Positions 32,697 through 41,983 of a stretch of 64,000 bases of DNA are shown here, piece by piece. The stretch is taken from contig NZ_BMTQ01000016.1 of assembly GCF_014649755.1 (NCBI RefSeq), positions 62,001-126,000 of the forward strand, read 5' to 3'. The notes beneath the pieces were generated by a model that had not been told where the DNA came from, did no database searches, and saw only the letters and a program-made list of their open reading frames with translations. A program made the translations under genes and the position numbers. This DNA comes from Streptomyces litmocidini. GTDB lineage: Bacteria; Actinomycetota; Actinomycetes; Streptomycetales; Streptomycetaceae. Every line of letters starts with the position of its first letter. The first letter of the stretch is position 1.

Positions 32697-33374
32697 ATGT
32701 CTGACAACCGAGACCAGTCGCGGGGCGGGTACGACTCGACCGACCCGTGGGCTCCGCCGAACCGCGACGGGGTGGAGCTGAGCAAGCCGGCGACGCCGTC
32801 GCCCCCGCCGGTGCACGACCAGCCGACCATGACGTCCTTCCCGGCCGCGCCGGGAGGGCCCGGCACGCCGGGCGGGGACGTCCCGCCGCCTCCGGTCGCC
32901 CCCGGCGGCCCGGCGGCCGCGCCCGGGTACGGCTACCCGGCGGCCGCGCCCGGCACGTACGGCTACCCGCCGGCGTCGCCGACGCCTCCGGTCACCTCGG
33001 GGTACGGCTACCCCGGGTACCCCGGATACGGCCCGCTCGGCGGGCAGCCGCAGAACAACGGGATGGGCACGGCGTCGATGGTGCTGGGCATCCTCGCCGT
33101 CGCGCTCGCCTTCTGTTCGTACGGGGTGCTCGGCCTGATCCTGGGCGGGGTCGCACTCCCCCTCGGGATCGCGGGCCGCAAGCGGTTCCTGCGGGGCGAG
33201 GCGTCCAACAAGGGGCAGGCCGTCGCCGGCATCACCCTCGGCTCCGTCGGCATCGCCCTCGGGATCGCGGGCATCGCGCTCATCGTCTTCCTCGCCACGC
33301 ACGCGGACGAGTGGAGCAGGACGGGCGACGACCCCTGGTCGGGGAGCGACATGTCCCTCAGCGCCCCTCGCTGA
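32697..33374 (+). CDS. DUF4190 membrane protein with proline/tyrosine-rich N-terminus
   Basis: The product is 225 residues. Residues 1-120 are disordered, rich in Pro, Gly and Tyr, with repeated GYGYP. Two hydrophobic segments follow at about 125-155 and 175-200, separated by GRKRFLRGEASNKGQAVAGI, the DUF4190 pattern of a small two-helix membrane protein. Such proteins are common in actinobacteria and their function is unknown. GGGGGAGG precedes the ATG. It is divergent from the deaminase gene, with a 75-base gap, and a strong bidirectional hairpin follows it. Confidence 0.85.
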   Translation: MSDNRDQSRGGYDSTDPWAPPNRDGVELSKPATPSPPPVHDQPTMTSFPAAPGGPGTPGGDVPPPPVAPGGPAAAPGYGYPAAAPGTYGYPPASPTPPVTSGYGYPGYPGYGPLGGQPQNNGMGTASMVLGILAVALAFCSYGVLGLILGGVALPLGIAGRKRFLRGEASNKGQAVAGITLGSVGIALGIAGIALIVFLATHADEWSRTGDDPWSGSDMSLSAPR

Positions 33375-33390
33375 GCGCCGCGGGACGTCG

Positions 33391-33430
33391 AAGGGGCCCC
33401 GCACCCCCCGAGGGGGGTGCGGGGCCCCTT
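33391..33430. terminator. Bidirectional terminator between convergent genes
   Basis: The arms 33391-33409 and 33412-33430 are perfectly complementary over 19 bases; the apical pairs would open to make a usable loop. It serves the DUF4190 gene and the NADAR gene, which face each other. Confidence 0.87.
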
Positions 33431-33437
33431 GGCGTGC

Positions 33438-33986
33438 TCACTCCGCCCGCAGCCGCTCCCGCGCCTCCATCAGGGCGAAGCCCAGCAGGTTGAGGCCGCG
33501 CCAGCGGGCCGGGTCGTGGGCGCGGGGGTCGTCGGCGGCGAGCCCGATGCCCCAGACGCGGTCCAGCGGGCTGGCCTCCACCAGGACGCGCCCGCCGGTG
33601 CCCAGGAGGTACGCGCGCAGCGCCTCGTCCGAGGAGAACTTGTGGACGCTGCCCTCCACGACGATCCCGAAGCGCTCCCGCTCCCAGACGGCCTCGTCGA
33701 AACCGCGCACCAGCCGGCCCGCGTTCTTGGCCTCCGCGGGCGTACGGGCGGTCAGCGCGGCCCGCTCGGCGTCCGCGTCCCGGAAGAGCCGGGCCTTGGC
33801 GGCCATCATCCAGTGCTCGGCGGTCGCGTAGGCCACGCCGTCGACTTCGAACGGGGACGGCCACCACTGGCTCAGACAGCTCGCCGAGAGCCGTCCGTCG
33901 GGGTGCGGACGGTGCCCCCAGAAGTGCAGCCACTTCACCCGGTCACCACGTGTGACCTGCTGTGTCAGCTCTTCGATCTTGCTCAT
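33438..33986 (-). CDS. NADAR family protein (YbiA-type N-glycosidase)
   Basis: The product is 182 residues. The NADAR (formerly DUF1768) domain fills the protein: FWGHRPHPDG, LSQWWPSPFEVDGVAYATAE, HWMMAAKARLFRD and the WGIGLAADDPRA stretch. Characterised relatives cut N-glycosidic bonds of early riboflavin intermediates or remove ADP-ribose from modified bases. It is a single-domain form. The ATG at 33986 has no clear ribosome-binding site, but CAGACT lies seven bases upstream as a possible -10, so the message may be leaderless. No riboflavin gene is next to it; a toxin-antitoxin or ADP-ribose role is possible. Confidence 0.88.
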   Translation of the reverse strand: MSKIEELTQQVTRGDRVKWLHFWGHRPHPDGRLSASCLSQWWPSPFEVDGVAYATAEHWMMAAKARLFRDADAERAALTARTPAEAKNAGRLVRGFDEAVWERERFGIVVEGSVHKFSSDEALRAYLLGTGGRVLVEASPLDRVWGIGLAADDPRAHDPARWRGLNLLGFALMEARERLRAE

Positions 33987-34096
33987 ACATGCGAGTCTGG
34001 CATCCGCCACGGACACTCCGTACGGAGATTTTCCGGCCCCCTCGACACATGGTCGACCGATTCCGTCGCGTAACCAAAAGGCAACAACGGAATCAC

Positions 34097-34125
34097 TTGT
34101 TGGGTGGTCGACCCTCTGCCAGGAT
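34097..34125 (+). promoter_or_regulatory. Predicted promoter of the second polyamine block
   Basis: TTGTTG (34097-34102) and CAGGAT (34120-34125) are spaced by 17 bases, close to the vegetative streptomycete consensus. The start codon of the aldehyde dehydrogenase is at 34162, leaving a short leader. Confidence 0.5.
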
Positions 34126-34161
34126 CGGCACTCAATTCGAGCTGGGACAACGGAGAGCGTC

Positions 34162-35676
34162 ATGACCAACCGCTTCCAGGTGACGGACCGCTTCGCGGAC
34201 GGCGCGCAGTACATCGGCGGAAGGCTCCGCACCGGAACCTCGGGTCGGGAACACAGCGTGATCGACCCGGCGACGGGCAAGAGCGTGTACACGTACGCGC
34301 TCGCCTCCGCCGCCGACGTGGACGAGGCCGTCGCCGCCGCCAAGGCCGCCTTCCCGGCCTGGGCGGGAGCCACCCCGGGCGAGCGCTCCGACGCGCTGCA
34401 CCGCCTCGCCGGGGTCCTCGCCGAATGGGCGGAGGACCTCGCCCGGGTCGAGTCCCTCCAGTGCGGCAAGCCGCTCAAGCTCACCACCGAGTTCGACGTG
34501 CCGGGCACGATCGACAACGCGGCCTTCTTCGCGGGGGCCGCCCGCCACCTCCAGGGCCAGTCGGCCGCCGAGTACACCGGCGACCACACCTCGTACATCC
34601 GGCGCGAGCCGATCGGCGTCGTCGGCTCCATCGCCCCCTGGAACTACCCGCTCCAGATGGCCGCCTGGAAGATCCTCCCGGCGATCGCCGCCGGCAACAC
34701 GATCGTCCTGAAGCCCGCCGAGATCACCCCGCTGACCTCGCTGATGTTCGCGCAGGCGGCGAAGGAGGCCGGCATCCCCGACGGTGTGATCAACATCGTC
34801 AGCGGCTCCGGGCGGGAGGCCGGCGAACACCTCGTCGGCCACCCCGACGTCGTCATGACCTCCTTCACCGGCTCCACCCCCGTCGGCAAGCGGGTCGCCG
34901 AGGTCGCCACCGCCACCGTGAAGCGCCTCCACCTCGAACTCGGCGGCAAGGCCCCCTTCCTCGTCTTCGACGACGCCGACCTGGAGGCCGCCGCCCACGG
35001 CGCCGTCGCCGCCTCCCTCATCAACAGCGGCCAGGACTGCACCGCCGCCACGCGCGCGTACGTCCAGCGTCCGCTCTTCGACGCCTTCGTCGCCCGGGTC
35101 GCCGAGCTCATGGAGACCGTCCGCGTCGGCGACCCCTTCGCACCCGACACCGACCTCGGCCCGCTCGTCAGCCACCGCCACCGCGACGGCGTCGCGGGCT
35201 TCGTCGAACGCGCCCGCGGCTACGCCACGATCGTCACCGGCGGCGAAGCCCCTGGTGGAGAGCTGGAGAACGGCGCATACTACCGTCCCACCCTGATCAC
35301 CGGAGCCGCGCAGGACAGCGAGGTCGTGCAGTCGGAGATCTTCGGTCCGGTCCTGGTGGCCCTGCCCTTCGACGGCGACGACGAGGGCATCCGGCTCGCC
35401 AACGACACCCCCTACGGCCTCGCCGCCTCCGCGTGGAGCCGTGACGTCTACCGGGCCAACCGGGCCACGCGGGAGATCGAGGCGGGATGTGTGTGGGTCA
35501 ACGACCACATCCCGATCATCAGCGAGATGCCCCACGGCGGCACCAAGGCCTCCGGCTACGGAAAGGACATGTCGGCGTACTCCTTCGAGGAGTACACGCA
35601 GGTCAAGCACGTGATGTTCGACAACACCGCGGTGGCGGCCAAGGACTGGCACCGCACGATCTTCGGGGACCGATAA
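34162..35676 (+). CDS. Gamma-aminobutyraldehyde dehydrogenase-type enzyme
   Basis: The product is 504 residues, with aldehyde dehydrogenase motifs PWNYPLQMAAWKILPAI, FTGSTPVGKRVAE, catalytic Glu in HLELGGKAPFLVFDD and nucleophilic Cys in NSGQDCTAATRAYV. The C-terminus EMPHGGTKASGYGKDMSAYS matches the aminobutyraldehyde group. The start at 34162 follows GGAGAGC. It begins a run of genes for a binding protein, PotABC transporter and FAD oxidoreductase, all same strand and closely spaced, so it is the first gene of a polyamine utilisation operon. Expected product: GABA or a related amino acid. Confidence 0.93.
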   Translation: MTNRFQVTDRFADGAQYIGGRLRTGTSGREHSVIDPATGKSVYTYALASAADVDEAVAAAKAAFPAWAGATPGERSDALHRLAGVLAEWAEDLARVESLQCGKPLKLTTEFDVPGTIDNAAFFAGAARHLQGQSAAEYTGDHTSYIRREPIGVVGSIAPWNYPLQMAAWKILPAIAAGNTIVLKPAEITPLTSLMFAQAAKEAGIPDGVINIVSGSGREAGEHLVGHPDVVMTSFTGSTPVGKRVAEVATATVKRLHLELGGKAPFLVFDDADLEAAAHGAVAASLINSGQDCTAATRAYVQRPLFDAFVARVAELMETVRVGDPFAPDTDLGPLVSHRHRDGVAGFVERARGYATIVTGGEAPGGELENGAYYRPTLITGAAQDSEVVQSEIFGPVLVALPFDGDDEGIRLANDTPYGLAASAWSRDVYRANRATREIEAGCVWVNDHIPIISEMPHGGTKASGYGKDMSAYSFEEYTQVKHVMFDNTAVAAKDWHRTIFGDR

Positions 35677-35751
35677 GCATCCGATCTGCGGCTACCGCCG
35701 CGTGGTCCGCCGCCCGACCAGCGGCACACTCATCCCGAAAGGGCACAGCGC

Positions 35752-36999
35752 ATGGAGCAGTACGAGCCCGACAGCCTGTCCGCCGCGCAGCTGGCGGCGA
35801 TACGGCGCAGCATGACGAGCGGCCGGGGCGCCCTCAGCCGCCGTTCGATGCTGCGCGCGGGCGGCGTCGGAGCGCTCACGGTCGGCGGCCTCGCCGGCCT
35901 GAGCGCCTGTGGCATCCCGCCGGCCAAGCGGGAGGGCGAAGGCCCCGCGTCCATCGACGTGTCGGCCAAGGAGAAGACCGTCGCCTTCTCCAACTGGACC
36001 GAGTACATGGACGTCAGCGAGGACGAGAAGTCCCGTCCCACCCTGGAGGCGTTCGCGAAGCGCACCGGGATCAAGGTCAAGTACACCGAGGACATCAACG
36101 ACAACGTCGAGTTCTTCGGCAAGATCAAACCGCAGCTCGCGGCCGGCCAGGACACCGGCCGCGACCTGATCTGCGTCACCGACTGGCTCGCCGCCCGCAT
36201 CATCCGGCTCGGCTGGGCACAGAAGCTCGACCCGGCCAACCTGCCCCACGCGTACGCGAACCTCTCCGCCCAGTTCCGCAGCCCCGACTGGGACCCGGGC
36301 CGGTCCCACTCGTACCCGTGGACGGGCATCTCGACCGTCATCGCCTACAACTCCAAGGCGACCGGCGGCAAGAAGGTCGACTCGGTCACCCAGCTCCTCG
36401 ACGACCCCTCCCTCAAGGGCCGGGTCGGCTTCCTCACCGAGATGCGCGACTCCGTCGGCATGACCCTGCTCGACATGGGCAAGGACCCGGGGAACTTCAC
36501 GGACGCCGACTACGACGCGGCGATCGGGCGCCTCCAGAAGGGCGTCGACAAGAAGCAGATCCGCCGCTTCACCGGCAACGACTACACCTCCGACCTGGAC
36601 AAGGGCGACATCGCGGCCTGTCTCGCCTGGGCCGGCGACATCATCCAGCTCCAGGCGGACAACCCGGACATCAAGTACTCCGTCCCGTCCGCCGGCTACA
36701 TCACCTCCAGCGACAACCTGCTCGTCCCCGCGCAGGCCCGGCACAAGACGAACGCCGAGAAGCTCATCGACTACTACTACGAGCTCCCCGTCGCCGCCCG
36801 GCTCGCCGCGTACATCAACTACGTCTGCCCCGTCGACGGGGTGAAGGACGAGCTCGCCAAGATCGACCCCGAGATCGCGAACAACACGCTGATCCTCCCG
36901 GACAAGGCCATGGCCAAGAAGTCGCACGCCTTCCGCTCGCTCAGCAGCGCGGAGGAGACGGCGTACGAGGAGAAGTTCGCCAAGCTCATCGGCGCCTGA
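35752..36999 (+). CDS. Polyamine ABC transporter substrate-binding lipoprotein
   Basis: The product is 415 residues. An extended N-terminus (MEQYEPDSLSAAQLAAIRRS) precedes a twin-arginine motif (LSRRSMLRAGG) and a lipobox (LSACG near residue 51), indicating Tat export and lipidation. The PotD-like domain follows, with NWTEYMDVSEDEKSRP, GIKVKYTEDINDNVEFF and RRFTGNDYTSDL. It shares many blocks with the protein at 24714 and is the cognate receptor for the PotABC genes just downstream. GAAAGGG is the ribosome-binding site. Confidence 0.94.
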   Translation: MEQYEPDSLSAAQLAAIRRSMTSGRGALSRRSMLRAGGVGALTVGGLAGLSACGIPPAKREGEGPASIDVSAKEKTVAFSNWTEYMDVSEDEKSRPTLEAFAKRTGIKVKYTEDINDNVEFFGKIKPQLAAGQDTGRDLICVTDWLAARIIRLGWAQKLDPANLPHAYANLSAQFRSPDWDPGRSHSYPWTGISTVIAYNSKATGGKKVDSVTQLLDDPSLKGRVGFLTEMRDSVGMTLLDMGKDPGNFTDADYDAAIGRLQKGVDKKQIRRFTGNDYTSDLDKGDIAACLAWAGDIIQLQADNPDIKYSVPSAGYITSSDNLLVPAQARHKTNAEKLIDYYYELPVAARLAAYINYVCPVDGVKDELAKIDPEIANNTLILPDKAMAKKSHAFRSLSSAEETAYEEKFAKLIGA

Positions 37000-37042
37000 G
37001 TCCGGCCTCGTCCACCTCTCTCACCCCCTGGGACAGCAACCC

Positions 37043-38191
37043 ATGACTGACAAGAACACCGGCGGCGACGTCCGTCTCACCGGGATCAGCAAGTCGTACG
37101 GCTCGTTCACCGCCGTCCACCCGCTCGACCTCACCGTCCCGCAGGGCTCCTTCTTCGCCCTGCTCGGCGCCTCCGGCTGCGGCAAGACCACCACCCTGCG
37201 CATGATCGCCGGCCTGGAGGACCCGACGACGGGCACCGTCTTCCTCGGCGACCAGGACGTCACCGACCTCCCGCCGTACAAGCGGCCGGTCAACACCGTC
37301 TTCCAGTCCTACGCGCTCTTCCCGCACATGGACATCTCCGAGAACATCGCCTTCGGCCTGCGCCGCCGCGGCATCAAGTCCGTGAAGAAGCAGGTCGACG
37401 AGATGATCGACCTGGTCCAGCTCGGCGAGCACGCCCACAAGAAGCCGCACCAGCTCTCCGGCGGCCAGCAGCAGCGCGTCGCCGTGGCCCGCGCGCTCAT
37501 CAACCACCCGCAGGTCCTCCTCCTCGACGAGCCGCTCGGCGCGCTCGACCTCAAGCTGCGCCGCCAGATGCAGCTGGAGCTCAAGCGGATACAGACCGAG
37601 GTCGGCATCACCTTCGTGCACGTCACCCACGACCAGGAGGAGGCCATGACGATGGCCGACCAGGTCGCGGTGATGAACGGCGGCCGGGTCGAGCAGCTCG
37701 GCGCCCCCGCCGACCTGTACGAGAACCCGAGGACCACCTTCGTCGCCAACTTCCTCGGCACCTCGAACCTGATCGAGGCCGAGGTCCTGGAGACCGGCTC
37801 CGACGTGCTCGTCACGGCGGGCGGCGGCAAGCTCCGCCTCCCCGGAGACCGCTGTACCTCCGCCGTCCGCCGGGGCGGCAAGGTGCTCGTGGGCGTGCGC
37901 CCCGAGAAGATCTCGCTCGCGCACGCCGACGACGCGGGGGAGATCGCCGACGGCCGCAACCGGGTCACCGGCCGGATCGTCGACTCCTCCTTCATCGGCG
38001 TCTCCACCCAGTACGTGGTGAACTCGCCGGCGGGCGCGGAGCTCCAGGTCTACGAGCAGAACATCGAGCGCGACGCCCGGCTCGTCCCGGGCGCCCAGGT
38101 CGTCCTGCACTGGAACCCGGCCCACACCTTCGGGCTCGACGCGGCGCAGGACATCGACGCGGGCGTGGAGACGGTGGAGGACGCCGCATGA
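37043..38191 (+). CDS. potA: Polyamine ABC transporter ATP-binding protein
   Basis: The product is 382 residues. Walker A GASGCGKTT is at about residues 46-54, Q-loop VFQSYALFPHM near 90, signature LSGGQQQRVAVARAL near 141 and Walker B VLLLDEPLGALDLKLR near 161; the switch His is in VTHDQEEAM. The C-terminal TOBE_2 domain (about 290-375) includes GRIVDSSFIGVSTQYVV. PotA is the energy source for spermidine/putrescine import. The start lacks a strong Shine-Dalgarno. Its stop overlaps the permease start by four bases. Confidence 0.95.
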   Translation: MTDKNTGGDVRLTGISKSYGSFTAVHPLDLTVPQGSFFALLGASGCGKTTTLRMIAGLEDPTTGTVFLGDQDVTDLPPYKRPVNTVFQSYALFPHMDISENIAFGLRRRGIKSVKKQVDEMIDLVQLGEHAHKKPHQLSGGQQQRVAVARALINHPQVLLLDEPLGALDLKLRRQMQLELKRIQTEVGITFVHVTHDQEEAMTMADQVAVMNGGRVEQLGAPADLYENPRTTFVANFLGTSNLIEAEVLETGSDVLVTAGGGKLRLPGDRCTSAVRRGGKVLVGVRPEKISLAHADDAGEIADGRNRVTGRIVDSSFIGVSTQYVVNSPAGAELQVYEQNIERDARLVPGAQVVLHWNPAHTFGLDAAQDIDAGVETVEDAA

Positions 38192-39117
38192 CCGCCACCC
38201 TCGCGAAGGAGGCCCCGGGACCGGTCGAGGAACCGGTTCTGCGCAAGCCCCCCGCCCGCAAGCGGCTCGTCCCGTACTGGCTGCTGCTGCCCGGCATCGT
38301 CTGGCTGCTCGTCTTCTTCGCGCTGCCGATGGTCTACCAGGCCTCGACCTCGGTGCAGACCGGCTCCCTGGAGAAGGGCTTCGAGGTCACCTGGCACTTC
38401 CAGACCTACTGGAACGCCTTCCAGGAGTACTGGCCGCAGTTCGTCCGCTCCCTGCTGTACGCCGGGACCGCGACCCTGCTCTGCCTGCTGCTCGGCTACC
38501 CGCTCGCGTACCTCATCGCCTTCAAGGCCGGCCGCTGGCGGAACCTGCTCCTCGTCCTCGTCATCGCGCCGTTCTTCACCAGCTTCCTCATCCGCACGCT
38601 CGCGTGGAAGACGATCCTGGCCGACGACAGCGTCGTGGTCGACGTGCTCAACGCCCTGCACTTCCTGGACGTGACCGACTGGCTCGGCTGGACCGAGGGC
38701 GACCGCGTCCTCGCCACCCCGATGGCGGTGGTCACCGGTCTCACGTACAACTTCCTGCCCTTCATGATCCTGCCCCTCTACACCTCCCTGGAGCGGATCG
38801 ACGGCCGGCTGCACGAGGCCGCGCAGGACCTGTACGCCTCCCCGGCGACCACCTTCCGCAAGGTGACCTTCCCGCTGTCGATGCCCGGCGTCGTCTCCGG
38901 CACCCTGCTCACCTTCATCCCGGCGAGCGGCGACTACGTCAACGCCGAACTGCTCGGCTCGACCGACACCAAGATGGTCGGCAACGTCATCCAGTCGCAG
39001 TTCCTGCGGGTGCTCGACTACCCGACGGCAGCCGCGCTCTCCTTCATCCTCATGGCGATCGTGCTCGGCATGGTCACCGTGTACATCCGCCGCGCCGGAA
39101 CGGAGGACCTGGTCTGA
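38188..39117 (+). CDS. potB: Polyamine ABC transporter permease (PotB type)
   Basis: The product is 309 residues with six membrane helices starting near residue 32 (WLLLPGIVWLLVFFALPMVY). The EAA loop reads LHEAAQDLYASPATTFRKVTFP near residue 210. The PotB-type signature LAWKTILADDSVV is also present. The ATG overlaps potA by four bases and the stop overlaps potC by one base, so translation of potA-potB-potC is coupled. Confidence 0.95.
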   Translation: MTATLAKEAPGPVEEPVLRKPPARKRLVPYWLLLPGIVWLLVFFALPMVYQASTSVQTGSLEKGFEVTWHFQTYWNAFQEYWPQFVRSLLYAGTATLLCLLLGYPLAYLIAFKAGRWRNLLLVLVIAPFFTSFLIRTLAWKTILADDSVVVDVLNALHFLDVTDWLGWTEGDRVLATPMAVVTGLTYNFLPFMILPLYTSLERIDGRLHEAAQDLYASPATTFRKVTFPLSMPGVVSGTLLTFIPASGDYVNAELLGSTDTKMVGNVIQSQFLRVLDYPTAAALSFILMAIVLGMVTVYIRRAGTEDLV

Positions 39118-39911
39118 TGCGCTGGCTCCGCAAGAACCTCGTCGTCATCGCGGGCCTGCTGACGCTCGCGTACATGATCCTGCCGAACCTCGTCGTGATG
39201 GCGTTCTCCTTCAACAGGCCGAAGGGACGCTTCAACTACTCCTGGCAGGAGTTCTCGCTCGACGCCTGGAAGGACCCCTGCGGCGTCGCCGACATGTGCG
39301 AGTCGCTGTCGCTCTCGCTCCAGCTCGCCGCCTGGGCGACGCTCGGCGCGGTCCTCCTCGGCACGATGATCGCCTTCGCCCTGGTCCGCTACCGCTTCCG
39401 GGCGCGTGGCGCGATCAACTCGCTGATCTTCCTGCCGATGGCGATGCCCGAGGTCGTCATGGCCGCCTCCCTGCTCACGCTCTTCCTCAACATGGGGATC
39501 GAGCTGGGCTTCTGGACGGTCCTGATCGCCCACATCATGTTCTGTCTGTCGTTCGTCGTGACGGCGGTCAAGGCCCGCGTCATGTCCATGGACCCGCGCC
39601 TGGAGGAGGCCGCACGCGACCTCTACGCGGGACCGGCGCAGACCTTCCTGCGGGTGACCCTGCCGATCGCCGCCCCCGGCATCGCGGCCGGCGCGCTGCT
39701 CGCCTTCGCGCTCTCGTTCGACGACTTCATCATCACCAACTTCAACGCGGGCTCCACCGTCACCTTCCCCATGTTCGTCTGGGGCTCGGCACAGCGCGGA
39801 ACCCCCGTTCAGATCAACGTCATCGGCACCGCGATGTTCGTCCTCGCGGTACTGATGGTCGCGGCCGGGCAGTTCATCACGAACCGGCGCAAGAAAACGG
39901 CAACAGCCTGA
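39117..39911 (+). CDS. potC: Polyamine ABC transporter permease (PotC type)
   Basis: The product is 264 residues with six membrane helices. The EAA coupling loop reads LEEAARDLYAGPAQTFLRVTLP near residue 162, and SFDDFIITNFNAGS near 200 is the PotC-like stretch. It starts at the TGATG overlap with potB; the in-frame 38604 start was rejected because it would be an out-of-frame copy of potB. It ends shortly before the FAD oxidoreductase gene, with a 49-base gap. Confidence 0.95.
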   Translation: MRWLRKNLVVIAGLLTLAYMILPNLVVMAFSFNRPKGRFNYSWQEFSLDAWKDPCGVADMCESLSLSLQLAAWATLGAVLLGTMIAFALVRYRFRARGAINSLIFLPMAMPEVVMAASLLTLFLNMGIELGFWTVLIAHIMFCLSFVVTAVKARVMSMDPRLEEAARDLYAGPAQTFLRVTLPIAAPGIAAGALLAFALSFDDFIITNFNAGSTVTFPMFVWGSAQRGTPVQINVIGTAMFVLAVLMVAAGQFITNRRKKTATA

Positions 39912-39960
39912 GCAACCGCCTGAGCGAAGGACGTCTCAGGCACCGAAGGAGTTGGAAACC

Positions 39961-41379
39961 ATGGCCCCAGTCGCCATGCGTCTCGCTGCACAATCTCTCT
40001 CCGACGCCCAGCCCGTCCCCTTCTGGCTGGAAGACCCCGGCAAGCCCGGAGCCCTGCCCGCCCTCACCGGCACCGAGAAGTGCGATCTCCTCGTGGTCGG
40101 CGGCGGATACAGCGGACTGTGGACCGCGCTCCTCGCCAAGGAGCGCGACCCCTCCCGGGACGTCGTGCTGATCGAGGGCCGCGAGGTGGGCTGGGCCGCC
40201 TCGGGCCGCAACGGAGGCTTCTGCGCGGCCTCCCTCACCCACGGCTTCGGCAACGGGCTCGCCCGCTGGCCGGGCGAGCTGCCGAAGCTGGAGCGGCTCG
40301 GCGAGCGGAACCTCGACGCCATCGAGGCGACCGTCGCCCGCTACGGGATCGACTGCGAGTTCGAGCGCACCGGCGAGATCGACGTCGCCACCGAGCCGTA
40401 CCAGGTCGAGGAGCTGGCCGAGGTGTACGCGGAACTCGACCGGCTCGGGCTCGCGGACGGCGTCGAGTTCCTCGACCGGGACGCCGTCCGGGCCGAGGTC
40501 GACTCGCCCACCTTCCTCGGCGGCATGTGGGACAAGCGCGGCGTCGCCATGCTCCACCCCGCCAAGCTGGCCTGGGGCCTGAAGCGGGCCTGCCTCGACC
40601 TGGGCGTCCGGATCTTCGAGAACACCCCCGGTCTCCAGCTGGTGTCGCTCGGCGCCGGGATGGGCGTCCGCACCCCGTACGGCAAGGTCGTCGCCGGCCG
40701 GGTCGCGCTCGGCACCAACGTCTTCCCGTCGCTGGTCAAGCGCGTCCGCGCGTACACGGTCCCGGTCTACGACTACGCCCTGACGACCGAACCGCTCAGC
40801 CCCGGGCAGCTCGCCTCGGTCGGCTGGAAGAACCGGCAGGGCCTCGGCGACTCCGCGAACCAGTTCCACTACTTCCGGATCACCGCGGACAACCGCATCC
40901 TGTGGGGCGGCTACGACGCGATCTATCCGTTCGGCGGCAAGGTCAGCGCCGAGATGGACCACCGCCCGGAGACGTACCTCAAGCTCGCCGAGCACTTCTT
41001 CCGCTGCTTCCCGCAGCTGGAGGGACTCCGCTTCAGCCACGCCTGGGGCGGCGCGATCGACACCTGCTCGCGCTTCTCGGCCTTCTTCGGCACGGCACAC
41101 CAGGGGAAGGTGGCGTACGCGGCCGGGTTCACCGGCCTCGGCGTCGGAGCCACCCGCTTCGGCGGGGACGTGATGCTCGACCTGCTCGCGGGGGAGCGCA
41201 CCGAACGCACCGATCTGGAGATGGTCCGCTCCAAGCCGCTGCCGTTCCCGCCGGAGCCGGTCGCCTGGGCCGGCATCGGCATCACCAAGTGGTCGCTCGC
41301 CCGCGCCGACGAGAACGGCGGGCGGCGCAACCTGTGGCTGAAGACGATGGACAAGCTGGGCCTCGGCTTCGACAGCTGA
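39961..41379 (+). CDS. FAD-dependent oxidoreductase (DAO/PuuB type)
   Basis: The product is 472 residues. The dinucleotide-binding motif is CDLLVVGGGYSGLWTAL near residue 38, followed by the WAASGRNGGFC signature of the DAO family. A C-terminal FAD block (GFTGLGVGATRFGGDVML) is present. Relatives oxidise gamma-glutamylputrescine or other amines, matching its place at the end of the polyamine operon. The ATG at 39961 is favoured by GAAGGA about ten bases upstream; an in-frame TTG at 39952 is less likely. The product may be an aldehyde for the dehydrogenase at 34162. Confidence 0.9.
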   Translation: MAPVAMRLAAQSLSDAQPVPFWLEDPGKPGALPALTGTEKCDLLVVGGGYSGLWTALLAKERDPSRDVVLIEGREVGWAASGRNGGFCAASLTHGFGNGLARWPGELPKLERLGERNLDAIEATVARYGIDCEFERTGEIDVATEPYQVEELAEVYAELDRLGLADGVEFLDRDAVRAEVDSPTFLGGMWDKRGVAMLHPAKLAWGLKRACLDLGVRIFENTPGLQLVSLGAGMGVRTPYGKVVAGRVALGTNVFPSLVKRVRAYTVPVYDYALTTEPLSPGQLASVGWKNRQGLGDSANQFHYFRITADNRILWGGYDAIYPFGGKVSAEMDHRPETYLKLAEHFFRCFPQLEGLRFSHAWGGAIDTCSRFSAFFGTAHQGKVAYAAGFTGLGVGATRFGGDVMLDLLAGERTERTDLEMVRSKPLPFPPEPVAWAGIGITKWSLARADENGGRRNLWLKTMDKLGLGFDS

Positions 41380-41385
41380 CCGGCG

Positions 41386-41401
41386 TGTGACGCAGGTCAC
41401 C
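41386..41401. promoter_or_regulatory. Crp-like binding site
   Basis: TGTGA, six bases, TCACC matches the cyclic-AMP receptor half-site pattern TGTGA-N6-TCACA with one mismatch. It lies 91 bases before the start of the next gene and just after the oxidoreductase stop. Confidence 0.5.
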
Positions 41402-41491
41402 CCCGTTCGGTGCTCGAAGCCGCGTAAGAGAAGCCCCCGTACCCGCTCTCTCCGTCTGGACAAGGCGTCCGCACGGAAGGAGAACGTCACG

Positions 41492-41962
41492 ATGACTGGT
41501 ACGGGGGCCTCTGGCGTCAAGGCCGCGGTGGAGTGGCTGGTCTCGGTCGCGCCGGATCCCGAGGCCTGCCGATGGGAATGGGAGCGCAACCCCCACGGGG
41601 TCGCGCTGCTGCCCGCAGGCAGGCGCTGGGACGTCCTGATCCTGCCGGGGGAACTCGGCCACCCCACCCTCGACGTGCTGACCCGGCTCGTGGACCGGCC
41701 GGGCCCGGTCCTGACCGACTTCGGCGAGGCCCGGACGGGCTTCTTCGTCCCGCCGGGAACGGCCGCCCGCTGGCTCGGCACCGGCGTGCGCGGGGCGGGC
41801 GCCGGCACCTGGATCGTCGCCCCGTACCCCGGGCGGGTCACCGGACGGGTGCGCTGGCTGGTGGCGCCGGACGGCCTGGGCACCCTCACCGACGCCTCCC
41901 TCCTGGAGCTGGCGATGCACGAGGCGGCGGGCCGGCTGGCCAGGGGGGAGGGAGGGGGCTGA
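41492..41962 (+). CDS. Conserved streptomycete protein, primase/polymerase-like N-terminal fold suspected
   Basis: The product is 156 residues. The pattern CRWEWERNPHGVALLPAG, WDVLILPGELG and GFFVPPGTAARW resembles the N-terminal domain of bifunctional primase/polymerase-like proteins in streptomycetes, but only by eye. The usual catalytic acidic residues of a primase were not confirmed, so a polymerase activity should not be assumed. The start at 41492 follows AAGGAGAA with proper spacing; the upstream in-frame residues are Arg-rich and were rejected. A Crp-like site lies upstream and the chitinase promoter follows. Confidence 0.7.
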   Translation: MTGTGASGVKAAVEWLVSVAPDPEACRWEWERNPHGVALLPAGRRWDVLILPGELGHPTLDVLTRLVDRPGPVLTDFGEARTGFFVPPGTAARWLGTGVRGAGAGTWIVAPYPGRVTGRVRWLVAPDGLGTLTDASLLELAMHEAAGRLARGEGGG

Positions 41963-41983
41963 ACGAAGTCCCGTTCCGTACAG

